A stretch of DNA of 64,000 bases, taken from the NCBI GenBank assembly GCA_963669155.1, contig OZ022581.1, positions 13,060,857 to 13,124,856 of the forward strand. The letters are read 5' to 3'. The stretch comes from Arbacia lixula. Its lineage: Eukaryota; Echinodermata; Echinoidea; Arbacioida; Arbaciidae. The notes beneath the pieces are model-generated. The model saw nothing but the letters and a program-made list of their open reading frames with translations. It did not search any database and was not told where the DNA came from. Positions 11,580 through 23,800 of this stretch are shown here, piece after piece (position 1 is the first letter of the stretch; the number at the start of each line of letters is the position of its first letter). A program made the translations under genes and the position numbers.

Positions 11580-12201
11580 TTAACGGGTTACTAAATTAGA
11601 AAAATAAGTTCCCACTAATCTATGTAAAATTATCCGCTAAAAACGAATTTCCAATTCGTTTGCCGCAATAAACTCTCATTTTGACGAATATTTGAAGAAA
11701 AAAACGTACACCTCCAAGTGACGTTAGAGGAGTCAAATGCCATAAAAGACTCCGCTGTTAAAATTAGGTTGTACGGAAGTCAACGATAGACCATTTTCGT
11801 AATGTATTCAGTAATTTCCCCCTAACTGCGTAGTAACGCGTTATTGCACTCACCTGTATCTTGTCATTCAGATTCAATGGATGGAATGCACCTTGAATCT
11901 ATTAGTTGTTGCTGCTCGGACAAACCTCAGACAAGCTTAGGGGCTCCTATTGCTAACGCATTGTTTGGACCTCGTGAATAAAACTTTCATACATAACGAA
12001 AAAGGTCTATTAGAAATTATTGTTGACTTCCGTACAACCTAAGTTTAACGGCGGAGTTTTTTTATGTTGAGGGTGTGCGTTTTTACAAATTTTCGTCAAA
12101 ATGAGACTTTATGGCGGCACACAAATGTGAAAATTGGTTCTTAGAGGATAATTTTACATAAATTAGTAGAAACTTATTTTTCTAATTTACTAACACTTTA
12201 A
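11580..12201. mobile_element. TTAA-flanked element with ~200-bp arms and a repeat core
   Basis: The outer arms (about 11580-11805 and 12005-12201) are inverted copies sharing CTAAATTAGAAAAATAAGTT-like, TGTAAAATTATCC, CTCATTTTGACGAA and TTGTACGGAAGTCAAC blocks. The ~190-bp core (11812-12000) matches the separate repeat at 2341-2530. TTAA lies at both edges, but the terminal bases match imperfectly, so the boundaries are probable rather than certain. Confidence 0.7.
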
Positions 12202-12913
12202 AGCTACAGTGCGTAGCCTTCTCTACATCTTCTGAAATAAAGCTCGTCAATATGCTAGAGGTGCATTATCTTTTTGCACGCCACTCATGCATTTCTGGCC
12301 AGGCAATATACACATAATATAGACTGATAGAGGAGAAGTTTGTCTGGCAGACGAAGGGCAAAGAAAGACCTGCTTGTATCTAGCACACACAACATGAGCC
12401 CTTCGTTCATTAATAACCTAAACCAATCTATTAACACAACATGATGAATAATTAACATAATGTCACACAAACTGTGCCAGTAGATTTTCATGGTGATAAC
12501 ATTGTGTTGGAAATATTTAGCAGGCGCTACTTCGCGATATTGCACGTACGCTGATGGAATTATTATTGAGATATAACTTTCGACCATGAATCACTGACAT
12601 ATATGTCACATTATGTTTTGATATATTACATGATCATTCGCTTACAAAGTTGCGAATTTGAGTATTTGTGATTAATTCTATTTTTGTAAGCAAAGTGATG
12701 ACAGGGCCAGCTGTTAGTGTTATTAATATAATATTACTCAGATATGTATTTTTGTATGTAAGTATATAAATGATTTCAGCTAAGTGCTCAAAATTATTAT
12801 TATAGCTCTGGGTGAGAATTTATAAGCTGGTGTTGTAATTGGTATCGTCTCATCTTGAATGGAGGAACAAGTCCTTATAATGAGCCTCAGCTCATTCTAT
12901 TCATTGTTTTCTG
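12202..12913. other. unassigned sequence
   Basis: No gene, RNA or repeat was recognised. The 100-codon minus-strand frame at 12285-12587 has no known domain. Confidence 0.4.
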
Positions 12914-12981
12914 CCCCCCCCCCCTCTCCCCCCTCTCTCTCTGTCTGTCTTTCTCTCTCCCTCCCTCCCTCCCTCCCCTCC

Positions 12982-13076
<95 letters not shown>
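12914..13076. repeat. C-run and (CT)n microsatellite
   Basis: A poly-C run at 12914-12924 is followed by an interrupted CT array to 13076. The serine/leucine-rich frames across it are artefacts of the dinucleotide. Confidence 0.95.
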
Positions 13077-13078
<2 letters not shown>

Positions 13079-13883
13079 TATACCTGACTCACATACTCCC
13101 TGTCAATCATTTTTCTTGCCCATAGATTCCTTTACATTATTGCTTTTGTAGAACTTATCATATACATGATCAAAGAACGAGTGATTTACAAAACAAAGCA
13201 AGTCTTTGTGGTGCCAGAAGGTTTGTCATATTAAGGTTGATATTGTGGTTTAAAAAAAACAAGAATAAGAAAACGCGGATGTTTAGGGTTGATAATTCGA
13301 AAGCTATGTTTCAGAACTTTAGGGAGATGGGTAGGTTTTAGAAGAGTCTACAAAATAGCGGTCATGGTCATGGAAGAAAAAAGGTGCTAATATCAAGACT
13401 TTTGGCAGCATATCTCTTATGATTATCCCAGCTGTTGAAAAGAAGGCTGATCAATTTGAAAAAAGAGAAAGTGATTATTACAAATTAAGGCTGCGGAGGG
13501 ATTTGTACATCCTTGGCCTACGACCCATCTTGGCAATGGATCTAGCAGGGCGGTAAAACGTCTTGACAAAGAGAGTGGGATGAAGAGTGAGAGAAGAGGA
13601 GAGACAGATAGTGAAAAGAAGGAGTAAGTGTAAGGAAGAACGGGAAGGGGGAATTGAGAAGGAAGATAGGAAGGAAAGGAGGGGGTGTAAGAGATCAAAC
13701 AAAAAATGAAGAAGAGGGGTGGGGGAGAGAAAAGAAAAGGGGATGGATTATACAACAGGTGAGGTGAGAGGGTGAAAGGGAAAGGGTAAAACAGAATAGA
13801 AACGACATACAAACGGACAGACAGGCCGCCTGAAAAGAGATATTAAAATATATAGAGCGCACCTTACCGAGATAAGATAGACA
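13077..13883. other. unassigned, purine-rich to the right
   Basis: From about 13580 the + strand becomes A/G-rich and grades into the GA array. The minus-strand frames of up to 129 codons here are low-complexity products of that bias. Confidence 0.45.
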
Positions 13884-13884
13884 A

Positions 13885-13963
<79 letters not shown>

Positions 13964-13964
13964 G
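13884..13964. repeat. (GA)n microsatellite ending in a G-run
   Basis: A GA array with single GATA interruptions, ending in about 12 G residues. It is one of the few arrays here with purines on the + strand. Confidence 0.95.
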
Positions 13965-14385
13965 TAGATAGATGAAACTAGAGGGAGTTCCGACAGGAGA
14001 GAGTGTATGTGATAGGAAAAGTATGAGAGAGTGGTAGAGAAAGAAATACAAAGACAGCAATGTAACAATTATGAGAGTAGTAGAGAAAGAGAAGAGAGAC
14101 TAATTTATATTAGGAAAAAAGAAATAGCATTACCAAGTTCAAGACAAATCGAGCGTTGTACTTTGAGAAAAGAAATGCGCAAGCAGATGATAAATAAATA
14201 ATAGCAACCCCGGCATGGTTCCTTTTCCACCCAGCCCTACTTCCCCTCCACGATTGAACTTGAACTTCTCACATTCTTAATTTGTTTTCTTATTCATTCT
14301 TAAGACTTATACGTCCTTTCTCTGCTTTGAACACTTTAACACCTTCTCCACCTCACGTCCCTCGCATTACTTCTTTTTTTTTTAT
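13965..14385. other. unassigned sequence
   Basis: Purine-rich at the left, ordinary A+T-rich sequence at the right. No feature was recognised. Confidence 0.4.
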
Positions 14386-14501
14386 CCCCCCCCCCCTCTC
14401 TCTCTCACACACACACTCACACACAGACACACACACACTATCTTTGTAAATCTCCTCTCTTCCAAACCTCTCCCCGCCTGCGCCCTCTCCATCTCATCCC
14501 C

Positions 14502-14568
<67 letters not shown>

Positions 14569-14603
14569 TCTCCCTCCCTCCCTCCCTCCCTCTCTCTCTC
14601 TCT
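14386..14603. repeat. C-run, (CA)n and (CT)n compound microsatellite
   Basis: Poly-C, then a short CA array (about 14405-14440), then a long CT array (about 14503-14602) with CCCT interruptions. Confidence 0.95.
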
Positions 14604-16496
14604 TTTATTCTCTCAAATTTCTCTCATTGCATAAATACAAACTCATCCGTCATCCATAACAAATAGCAGACTCTATCTCATTTGCATCCAATGTTGTTTG
14701 TTTTATTTTGTTAGACTTCAGTATAATAAAATATACAAGCTTCACTATATACTACTCCAGTGCATACATACATATATTCGTGAGTTGGTACATGTACATA
14801 CATTGCCGTCACGGGTGAAAGAAGGGGGTACGAGGGGCTACTAAAAACCATCATCGAACCAGTCACATGACAGCAATGGCTGATGTTCATTGGCCAGGAG
14901 GCTACCAGAGATGAAGACAGTGTGTAATAATGAATCGACTCCTTAGACAACAACACAACAGTCTTCATTCGCTTGCGATCTCTAAACTAGGCAGTCACGT
15001 GGTAAACTTCTCGTGATCACAAATGCAAGAGTACACAAATACATATTTTTTTCGTTCACACACATTAAACATTTATAAATACAAGCAACAGGCATTAATT
15101 TCAAAGAACATGATCAATTTGGGATAAGCTAGCACGAGTCTCTCTCAAGCGGTGTTGCACCCCCCAGAAAAAAAAGCACACCACCCAAACAATTGTTAAC
15201 TTCTAATATTGACATACTGGCATGATCTCCCAACAACCCCATCCCGAATCCAGCTCGTCCAATTGGACACTTCAATTACTGTAACACAATAGGGATTAAC
15301 CTAGCAGTCCTCAATTCATCAATTGCTCCTTTTCATCTGTTCTTCCCATACACACGGCCGCCCGCCCGCCAATGATTCCCATGGGTCTGCGTGCATTCTG
15401 CAGAAACACCTGCCTGCGCCGCCAAAAGGACGCAAACTCCGTTAATACTGATTAGTTGAATACTAGGACAATTTGCTTGTACCCTTCCCCTGGCGTATTT
15501 GTGCTTGCGCAAAGAACAAAACGATAAACGAAAGCCGACTGCATACTGTTACATAGCTCCAGGGTTGTTTTCTTTAATGCATAATCCATATAAAGAGTCC
15601 AATTAAAAAAAAAAGACAACTTTAGTATGATTAGCATGAATGCATACAAATTCCATTTATTTAACATGATTATTTTGCGTCAGATATGAACAAAAGCTTC
15701 AAATACATGTAGTCTAATGATACAATCCTAGGATTGAGAATAACATTTCTCTTTCGGCTGTCGAGGCCATGGATGCCGTTAACGTTTGAACCATTGGTAA
15801 ATGTAATTCATGTTGCTACATGTATAGGACATTTGCAAAAGTTTGCTAGAAAATAATGCTGGTTTAGTGCGGTTTTTGCTCCATCACATTCTACATTCCC
15901 ATTTATGGGAATGACTTTTTACCTCGAATAACAATGTGGCCATCTATGAAAATATAGACAGCTTATAGGAAGGGAACATGTATTTGTTCATGAAATCAAA
16001 TGTTATTGCAAAGACAAAATTGCTTAAAGGTATCAAAAACAATGAACAGAAATATATTACTACGAGCTAAATCATGTGCTATTAAATGAATTCATGCCTT
16101 ACAAACAGCTGCAAACTTGAAAATAATCATCTTCTATTTACAAAAATTAACAAAAGAAATGTTCATCTTATCAAATTCAATCTCTTTAAATTCATCTGAA
16201 AAAAAAACAATTACAAACACAGTTCATTACAACACATGAAGTGGAAAAACCACACAACCTTACTAAATGAAATACATAATCTACAATCTATGAGGTAAAA
16301 AATATGAACGAAATGAACTAAATAAAAAGGGCAGACTACAAAATTATACTTTAATACTGTAATCGTGTTGATGTCAAAAACTGCATAGAAAATAAAACTC
16401 TCTAGTAGATACATTTTGGTGCAGGACTAAATGTTCTCACTGGAGCGCGGAAAATGGGGGAACAATGGCATAAAAGGTTTTTTTGTTTGATCTGGT
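14604..16496. other. unassigned region downstream of the SALL gene
   Basis: A+T-rich with no recognisable coding frame. Around 15200-15450 the sequence is more mixed (CGGCCGCCCGCC, GGGATTAA, paired CAATTG-type blocks) and could be a control element. The TATTTACA near 16136 is a Pumilio-type TGTAAATA on the minus strand, which matters only if the 3'UTR reaches this far. Confidence 0.3.
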
Positions 16497-16516
16497 GGGG
16501 GGGGGGGGGGGGGGGG
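16497..16516. repeat. homopolymer G20
   Basis: Twenty uninterrupted G residues, a likely site of assembly or polymerase error and a potential G-quadruplex on the + strand. Confidence 0.95.
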
Positions 16517-18619
16517 TGTACCAGTCCACCATAATGCGGGTATGTTTCACATTTGATATCGGCACAGGCAGAAGGCCTTATTTGGATATGCATGGTTTAC
16601 CCCGCTCTTTGTATCTGCCTCATCATCAAAAGTGGTTTAAGGTGCAGACTCAGCGATAGATAGATAGATAGAAAAACGAAATGATCATCTAAAACAGTCT
16701 TGACAGTTTGGGAGCATCGACGGAAGCAGCAGAAGATAAAGGGAAAAAAACATGGATTCTCATTGGAAGTCCAAACCCGAAGGCCACACAGGCAACAAGC
16801 CCACAATTGTCTCCGCTTATCTATCATTTTTCCCACTTGTATTTTATTTTCATCGCGTCAATCCCACGATTCTCACCCCGCTCTGTGAGGGGAAAGTGAA
16901 GCGAAGTATGGATCTATCATAATGAAATAACTGGACAGAAAATTGAAAACGCCCGTTAAAGCCATCAAAAAGCTGATCTAATCAACGTGAGAGGAGCCAT
17001 TCAAAGTTTAAAAAACTTGCGGGGGAAAGAGGGGAAAAAAGTTTCGCGGGGTAAAAAAAAAATTGTCATATCGCAAATGTTAATGCCAGATCGTTGGCCT
17101 TGGAGAGTATGCGTTATGGCCCACGTCCATTTGTTCTTCCTCCCTCTCTATGTGTCTGAGGTCTAAAGTCAAAGTCCCAACCTCGAAGAGACATTGATCG
17201 GGAAAGGGTTCATAAAAAGTCCAACCCGGCAGATGTTAGCTAGATACCGTGTGTATATCGCACATTGTTTGCCGCGCACTCCTATCCGTCATATCTGGTC
17301 TGCCGGGCTTTTCCGAAATTGTATTTTCATAATGAAATTTGCAGGAAGTTTGGACAAGTGTTGAAGTGATTTTGATATTCCACGCTTGTCAAAAAAGCCA
17401 CCACGATAGACCCTCGAATTCTTCCAAAAGTTTTTGTGCCAAAAAGTATATGAGGGGAGAAAAAAAAGAGCGAATTCCTGTGTTGGCTTGAAAGAGGTTC
17501 CTGTTCGGAATGCGGCCCCGTTTGTTTTCATTTATTGTATGTATTAATTTTGTGGTTGACAGATTTTCCCACATTTTGTCACGAATGCCCCGCAAAATCA
17601 CAAGTTCATTCACCAACATTTCAGGATCTCGCTGCTTATCAACCCTAACAATAGCCTCTTTCGTTTCCAAATAAAAACATACGTATAACATGAGCAAATA
17701 CAAAACAATTTTATGTAAACGGAAAACAGTTGCGATAATCTATACCGTGTCTCACTATCTACAGCAGTTTGTTTCCACTAGATAAACGAAGCTCTTCAAT
17801 ACTGTATGGTTTGCACTTTTGTGTGTAATTCTGATCTGTAGTAATTCATCTCCATTAAAATGCTGTCCGATGAGAGGAAATCATAAACAGATGTAAAGAA
17901 CTGAAACAAGGAGGTACGACATTGTGACAATAATTCATGAAATACTGAGAGATAAGTCAACAAGGTATTATGTGGTGCTGAAGCAGGCAGTGTCAAGCTA
18001 CGATTCTCCCCTTCCCCCTCCTCACTCCATCTTACGGCTCCTACGATGATAACAGATCTGCAAAGAATATCTCCCTGAGACTTTGAGGAAACACTGATAA
18101 GACCTACCCCCCCACCCCCGCCCATCCTCACAAGGTTTACTGTACAACAGCAATACAAAGCTTAGCTCCTTTCTTCTCCCCACCCCTCCCTCCCTCGCCA
18201 CAACATACAATTTGAGTCCTCCCCTCCCCCCATCATGTAACAACACTCAATACTTTGTACTCTGAACGCACATAACCCGATGCTCGGTGAAGGAACATAG
18301 CTCGACGAGGTCTGACCAAACTGCTCCGAGATTAATTTCAAGCAGCCAAGATGCTGTTGGTATCATATGATCCTCAAAAGCTACATATGTACAGGTGGGG
18401 GCGGTGTGTGTAGCGAGGGGCATCGACACGGTCTGAACCACAAACCGCTGGCTGCTACTCAAAGCAACATAGAGGGGCACCTTCACACGCCCACCCCCCC
18501 CCCCCCCGCCCCATGTTTAAAACAGACCAATCAAAACCACTCTTCCTCTCCATCATGCAGTGTTCCGTTATTGCAACATCCTACCACACGAGTCCTACAG
18601 ATCAAGGGGGCATGACGAC
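16517..18619. other. unassigned region downstream of the SALL gene
   Basis: It contains C/G homopolymer runs (near 18486-18509), a purine/pyrimidine-biased stretch at 18000-18240, and a mixed-composition segment at about 17020-17480. A TTTATT at 17531-17536 would be an AATAAA polyadenylation signal on the minus strand. The frames of up to 120 codons have no known domain. Confidence 0.3.
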
Positions 18620-20846
18620 GTCTTTGAGTTACTTGATAACCATGCTAAATCTTACATTGCTAATATTTACAATTTACTATTAAGAACAACATCTGCGTGA
18701 TATCAGATATTCCTTTCAAAAGGTTTTCTTTACAATGACAAAGGGTCAACTTGACGTAAACATAGTACTATCAGTCCACTTTTCTGTTCTATAGTTACTG
18801 TATGGTGAAGATGATCACAAGAGAGGGGGTGAAGGGGGATGGGGGGGGGGGGGGGTCGTGGACCCAGGACTGATACTCATGGTGGAGTATCATACAGGGG
18901 AGTCAATGTATCACTGATCACAGACAAATTAGGTATTTAGAAACACTCTAATTGTCACAAAATCTGGTATCTTGTTGATAAGTAGGAATTTAAAGGCTAC
19001 AAAATTAAGTGGAGATGACATCAAGGTGCATATATCACAAAAAAACATACATAAACACTTAAAGACGGTTAGTGGTTTAGCTATAGAACTTCACTCTCTG
19101 TCATTCAAGACAACAACGTACACGGGTAGCACACACAATATCAGAGCAATTCATGGCTTGTTACAATATCACTATTCAGAACAGACCAAAGTTGGTTGCA
19201 GGAAATATCAAGATTTGTACAATAGATGAAAAAAGGTAGGTTATTTTTTTCTTAAATATGTAATATCAATCAGTCAACTACACTGTGAATAAATACCAAT
19301 TTGAAATCTGTACAAGGAAAGTCTCAAACATATTTTCTTGATCTTTCAGTATTTTCTTCTCTCTATCACATATCAAAGCCACAACTTTACTGCATCTAAT
19401 CTCTAATACAATTTCATTAGTAGCATCATAGATTCAATTCAATAATTTAGGTCCTAATATATAGTCATATTCTTTCTTTACACACTAATTCATTGACATG
19501 TTATATCACTGAGATAAAAAAAAATGTATATGTACAGAAATATGAAGGAAACTCATTTCACTTCTCCCCTTTCATTCTCGATCGACATGATTCACATAAT
19601 TAGGTTAAATTCTTTGGTTTTTCAGATCTTAGATGGAACATGGCGACAAGTATAACAAGCTTTTTTTTACAAGATTAAGTTACTCTGTAGCACAGTCACG
19701 GGTGGCATGATTCCAGGTCTCATAAAGTTATCAGCTGTACAGATGCTCAGCTTTTACGTAAAACCACAAAAAAATATTTATAGCCATGTCATCAAGTATA
19801 AAATGACATTTTGAACTTGAGAGATTTGACAGAGCCTGCAAAATCTTGCTCCTCTGCTTGATTTGGAGTCTCAAGATAATTTGTAAAGATACCATACATT
19901 CCATACATCCCTAACACACTGATTATTTGTTCTTGTTAAATGTCCACAATCATGACATGCAGCGAAATGAGGAGATCACCGAAGTCAATCGTAAATACAC
20001 CAAAACTACCGGTCCTTCATGTTATGTAATCCTATATTGATGGTAAAATTAATGACCAGAGATAGATGTTACAAGAATAAGAAAACTACAATTGATTTGT
20101 ACAAGTTGATCGTCACTGATAATGTTTTGTTTAATTCATATGTATAATGTTTAAAAGTCTCCTCCCAAACTATGGCCTTCATGTTATATTTTACACACAA
20201 GTCGCAGAAATCATCACAACTTTAGCAGTAACGACTCTCTTTCAATGTCACAGCCCAATATTAACAGGGGGTAAGTCTATTTCTCTATACAATTCCCTGT
20301 TTTACAAAGATGTTTGCATTTTGCTGGAAAATGCTTCAACTATTCACTAATATACTGATCCTTCAAGTGTTTTTAAAGTTCATATGATATTCATATTCAA
20401 ATAAGAGAAATATAGACAAGTGTAGTACGCAGAAAGAAACATATTAAATAAGACCCTGTTAAAACTCATTTGCCTCTTTAACAAAGTTTGTCACATTGGT
20501 TCTGAGCTTTTCAAAACCTTGTTGAAAAATAAGAAACAAGCACCAAACAGAACATGACTGACTCATGACAAACAGAAGAAATACCCTGATGGAAGCAACA
20601 AAGAAAACACATTGCCATTTTTTTCACTACATAATTCAATTTTGACAAACTAAAGAAATCTCCACTCGGAGAAAAAAATATGTGCGGTACAAAAAAACAT
20701 CGAAACCCAAGGTTTTGGAAGAAAATAATGGAAGCTCTCCCGACTAGCAGTCACCACGGACTCTCAATTTGTAAAATACAAGGTTTAATCAAGATTTGTC
20801 TTTAATGAAATAAAATGGTGGATCAAGCAAGCCCAAACAGAGAGCA
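18620..20846 (-). other. probable 3'UTR of the SALL transcript
   Basis: This is the sequence immediately downstream of the SALL stop codon on the transcribed strand. It is A+T-rich, free of recognisable transposons and without coding frames, as expected of a long 3'UTR. TTTAAT at 20801-20806 and 20783-20788 would be weak ATTAAA signals close to the stop. TATTTACA at 18664-18671 is a Pumilio-type TGTAAATA on the minus strand. The true 3' end cannot be set from sequence alone. A poly-G run lies at about 18840-18855. Confidence 0.35.
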
Positions 20847-23800
20847 TTATGTGCTCATTTGGGGCGCTACTGGTGGGGTTCTATCGGTGTGCCGTTCTAG
20901 CGTCATCTCCTTATTCTGGGCTAAATCTCGTTGGAGCGCAATCTCCCTATGCAGAGCTTCCTCCCGATAAAGGGCTATCTCCCGCGAGAGCGCCTCTTCC
21001 CTACTCGCGGCCATTTCTCGAGACATGGCCTCCTCCCGATTCAACTCCATTTCCCGAGATAGAGCTTCCTCCCTGTTTAACATCATCTTTTCCCGTGACA
21101 TTGCCTCCTCCCTGTTCAGGGCCATTTCCCTAGACAGCGCTTCTTCCCTATTCATCATCATTTTCTCGCGGGACATAACATCCTCCCTGTTGAGAGCCAT
21201 CTCCCTGGACAGCGCTCCTTCACGGTTCATGGCCATTTCCCGATTCATAGCCATCTCACGGGACAGAGCCTCCTCCCTGTTGAGAGCTATCTCGTGGTTA
21301 AGCGCCTCGTCTCTGCTCAAAGCCATCTCTCGGTGTGCCTCCGCCTCCCTGCTGATGCCTGCCTCACGGCTGCCTACCGATGGCGCCATGCTGTTCCTCA
21401 TGATGACGGAGCCCGAGTCCTGAAGGTGCATGCTGGTCGGCTGCTGGATGACCGAGATCTCGTTGGCCTTGGTGGCAGCCGCCGCCACAGCGAAGCCGTT
21501 GAGCAGGTGTGGGGGAGGGTAGTGGTAGAAGGCACCCTCTGCGAACCCTGGGTGCATGCCAAACAGGTCCCCACGGAAGATCTCGCCTTCCTTTGGGCTG
21601 ACAATGAATGGGGGTTCTACTGCGATGCGCCTTCCGCGCCGACCAGCTCCGTTCCACATGTGGGTGCCGAGATGCACCTTGAGGTTGCCCTTGGTGGTGA
21701 AAGCTCTGCTGCAGATGTGGCAGCGGAAAGGCTTCTCCCCGGTGTGTGTGCGCATGTGGATCTCCAGCGCACTATTGGTCTGGAACTGCTTACCGCAGAC
21801 GGAGCAGGAGTGCTTGAACTGGGTGCGTTTGTTGGCCTCCTCAGGAGAGACGCTCAGGCTGCGCTTCAGGGGCGGGGTCTGAGAGTTGGAGGAGCTCGTC
21901 TGCTGCAGGGGCAGCTCCTGACTGACTGGCCGCTTCGGGGTCGGAGGGAGCGGCGACATGGAGAGGACGGAGTTTGATGGAGAGTCGTACCTGGGCATTG
22001 GCATGTCCCGGATCTTGTGGGTTAGCATGTGCTGCTTGAGGTTGCCCTTCGTGGAGAAGCCCTTGCTGCAGACGTCGCAGCGAAAGGGGCGCTCCTTGGT
22101 GTGGCTGCGGTAGTGGATGTTGAGGGCGCTGGTGCAAGCAAAGACCTTCCCACAGAAGTGACAGGTGGTATTGGTTCTCACAGGGCGACGCCCACCGAGC
22201 ATGTTGGGAACACTCATCAGCAGACCAGCAGATGTCATGGTAGGCTTGACATCTTCTGGAAAGTAACCCTCGCGAGGGTATAATCCTGGTATATTTTCAA
22301 GCTCCTTAGAATAGGGAGGGATGTTTTCTTGAGGAGTGCCTTTGGGTCGCAAGTCGAGAGCTCCACTGGCGTCTGTTCTGTCATCATCCATTTTCATTTC
22401 CCCCTCTAGTTCTTCATCCACCATACTGGAGGAGACTGAGTTTGGCCCGTTCTGCTGATACATGGCCATGTTGATGTTCCTGTTCTCATCTTCAGACATC
22501 ATAGACTTGGTGTCAATGCTCTGTCCAGGGCTGGCAGCATTGGGAGACTCTCCATTAGCCATAGAACTCACCGGCTGCAGACCAAGAACACTTGGCATGT
22601 ACGACCTGTTTGAGATTTCTTTGTCCTCACTTGATGCGGTCTGCTCAGAGGAGTGGTTTTCAACAGAGCGGCTTTCAGCAGAATGGTTCTCGGCAGAAGG
22701 CGAGTTATCCTCTGATGGCAGAGCACCATCTTCTGGCTTGTCCCCCTCATGGAAGGAATCCTCAGGGACCTCACCTTCCTCTGGAGTCGGCAGGCCATTC
22801 CTCTCATCGACATCCATGTGGCTCTCCTCTCCAGGCTCTCCAACCTTGTCTACCTTCTCTCCATCCTCTCCCTTGAGCTCCATCTCTTCTGGCCTTGGTA
22901 CATCCACCTTGTGAGGAATGGTCATCCCCTCGGCAGCGTGCAAGCGCAGGTGCTGCTGCAAGACAAGCGGGTTGCTGAAGCGCTTCTCACAAATTGGGCA
23001 GTCATGCAGGATTCTGATGGGTCCCTTGCTCCTGTGAACAGCATAGTGGGTTTTGAGGTTGCCTTTGGTTGTGAACGACCGGCCACAGATCTTGCATTTG
23101 AAGGGACGTTCTCCGGTATGGGTGCGGTAGTGGAGTTGCAGAGAGCTCTTGCAGCTGAGAACCCGATGACAGATGACACACTGGTTGGGATCGGTGATTT
23201 TCTGCTCAATATTCTCAACCAGCTGTTGGAGCTTGGAGGTCTCAGAGGCTCGCATGCCCGCCTCAGCCAGGTTTGCTAGGGAAGGAGGTGTCTCTGGCTT
23301 GGTCAGCTCCATTTGTGCAGCACTTCTGGAAGACTCAAAAGGCATCATGCCATATTCACCATGCATCGGCATACGAGGGAATCCAGCGTAGGGGATCGGG
23401 AACCCGCCAGACATGGGGATACCTCCAGCAGAGACAATTGGGAAGACACTGGAGGCCATGGAGACATTGGGAGAGACGGATGCTTCACTCCTCTTGTCGA
23501 TGGGAGACAGACTACCTGCCTGGCTAGTCGATGGACTCTCGGTGTCTTCAGCGTGGTTCCTGTCCATGTTGCCGGAATGCTTCTTCTCAATTTGGTCCTC
23601 ATCAGGGTTGTGTCTGGACATGTCCCCTAAGCTGCCTTCAGATCCCCCAGGAGAGGTGCTCTTTGACGGCCCTTGAGAATGGAATGGATCTTCACCAGAG
23701 TATCTGGCATGGTCGCCGGGGAAGGTGGGCATTGGAACCTGGTGAATGGATGGTGGCTGGAGGGGCTGATCCATGAGTGGTGGGGTCGGTGGGTGGTGCC

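Noticed and set aside
13423-14068. Minus-strand frames of 106-129 codons
   Set aside because: Low-complexity products of the purine-rich stretch and GA array, with no domain or splice evidence.
21294-23776. Long plus-strand open frames (up to 227 codons) across the SALL exon
   Set aside because: They are antisense shadows of the SALL coding frame, made open by its biased codon use, and encode no recognisable domain.
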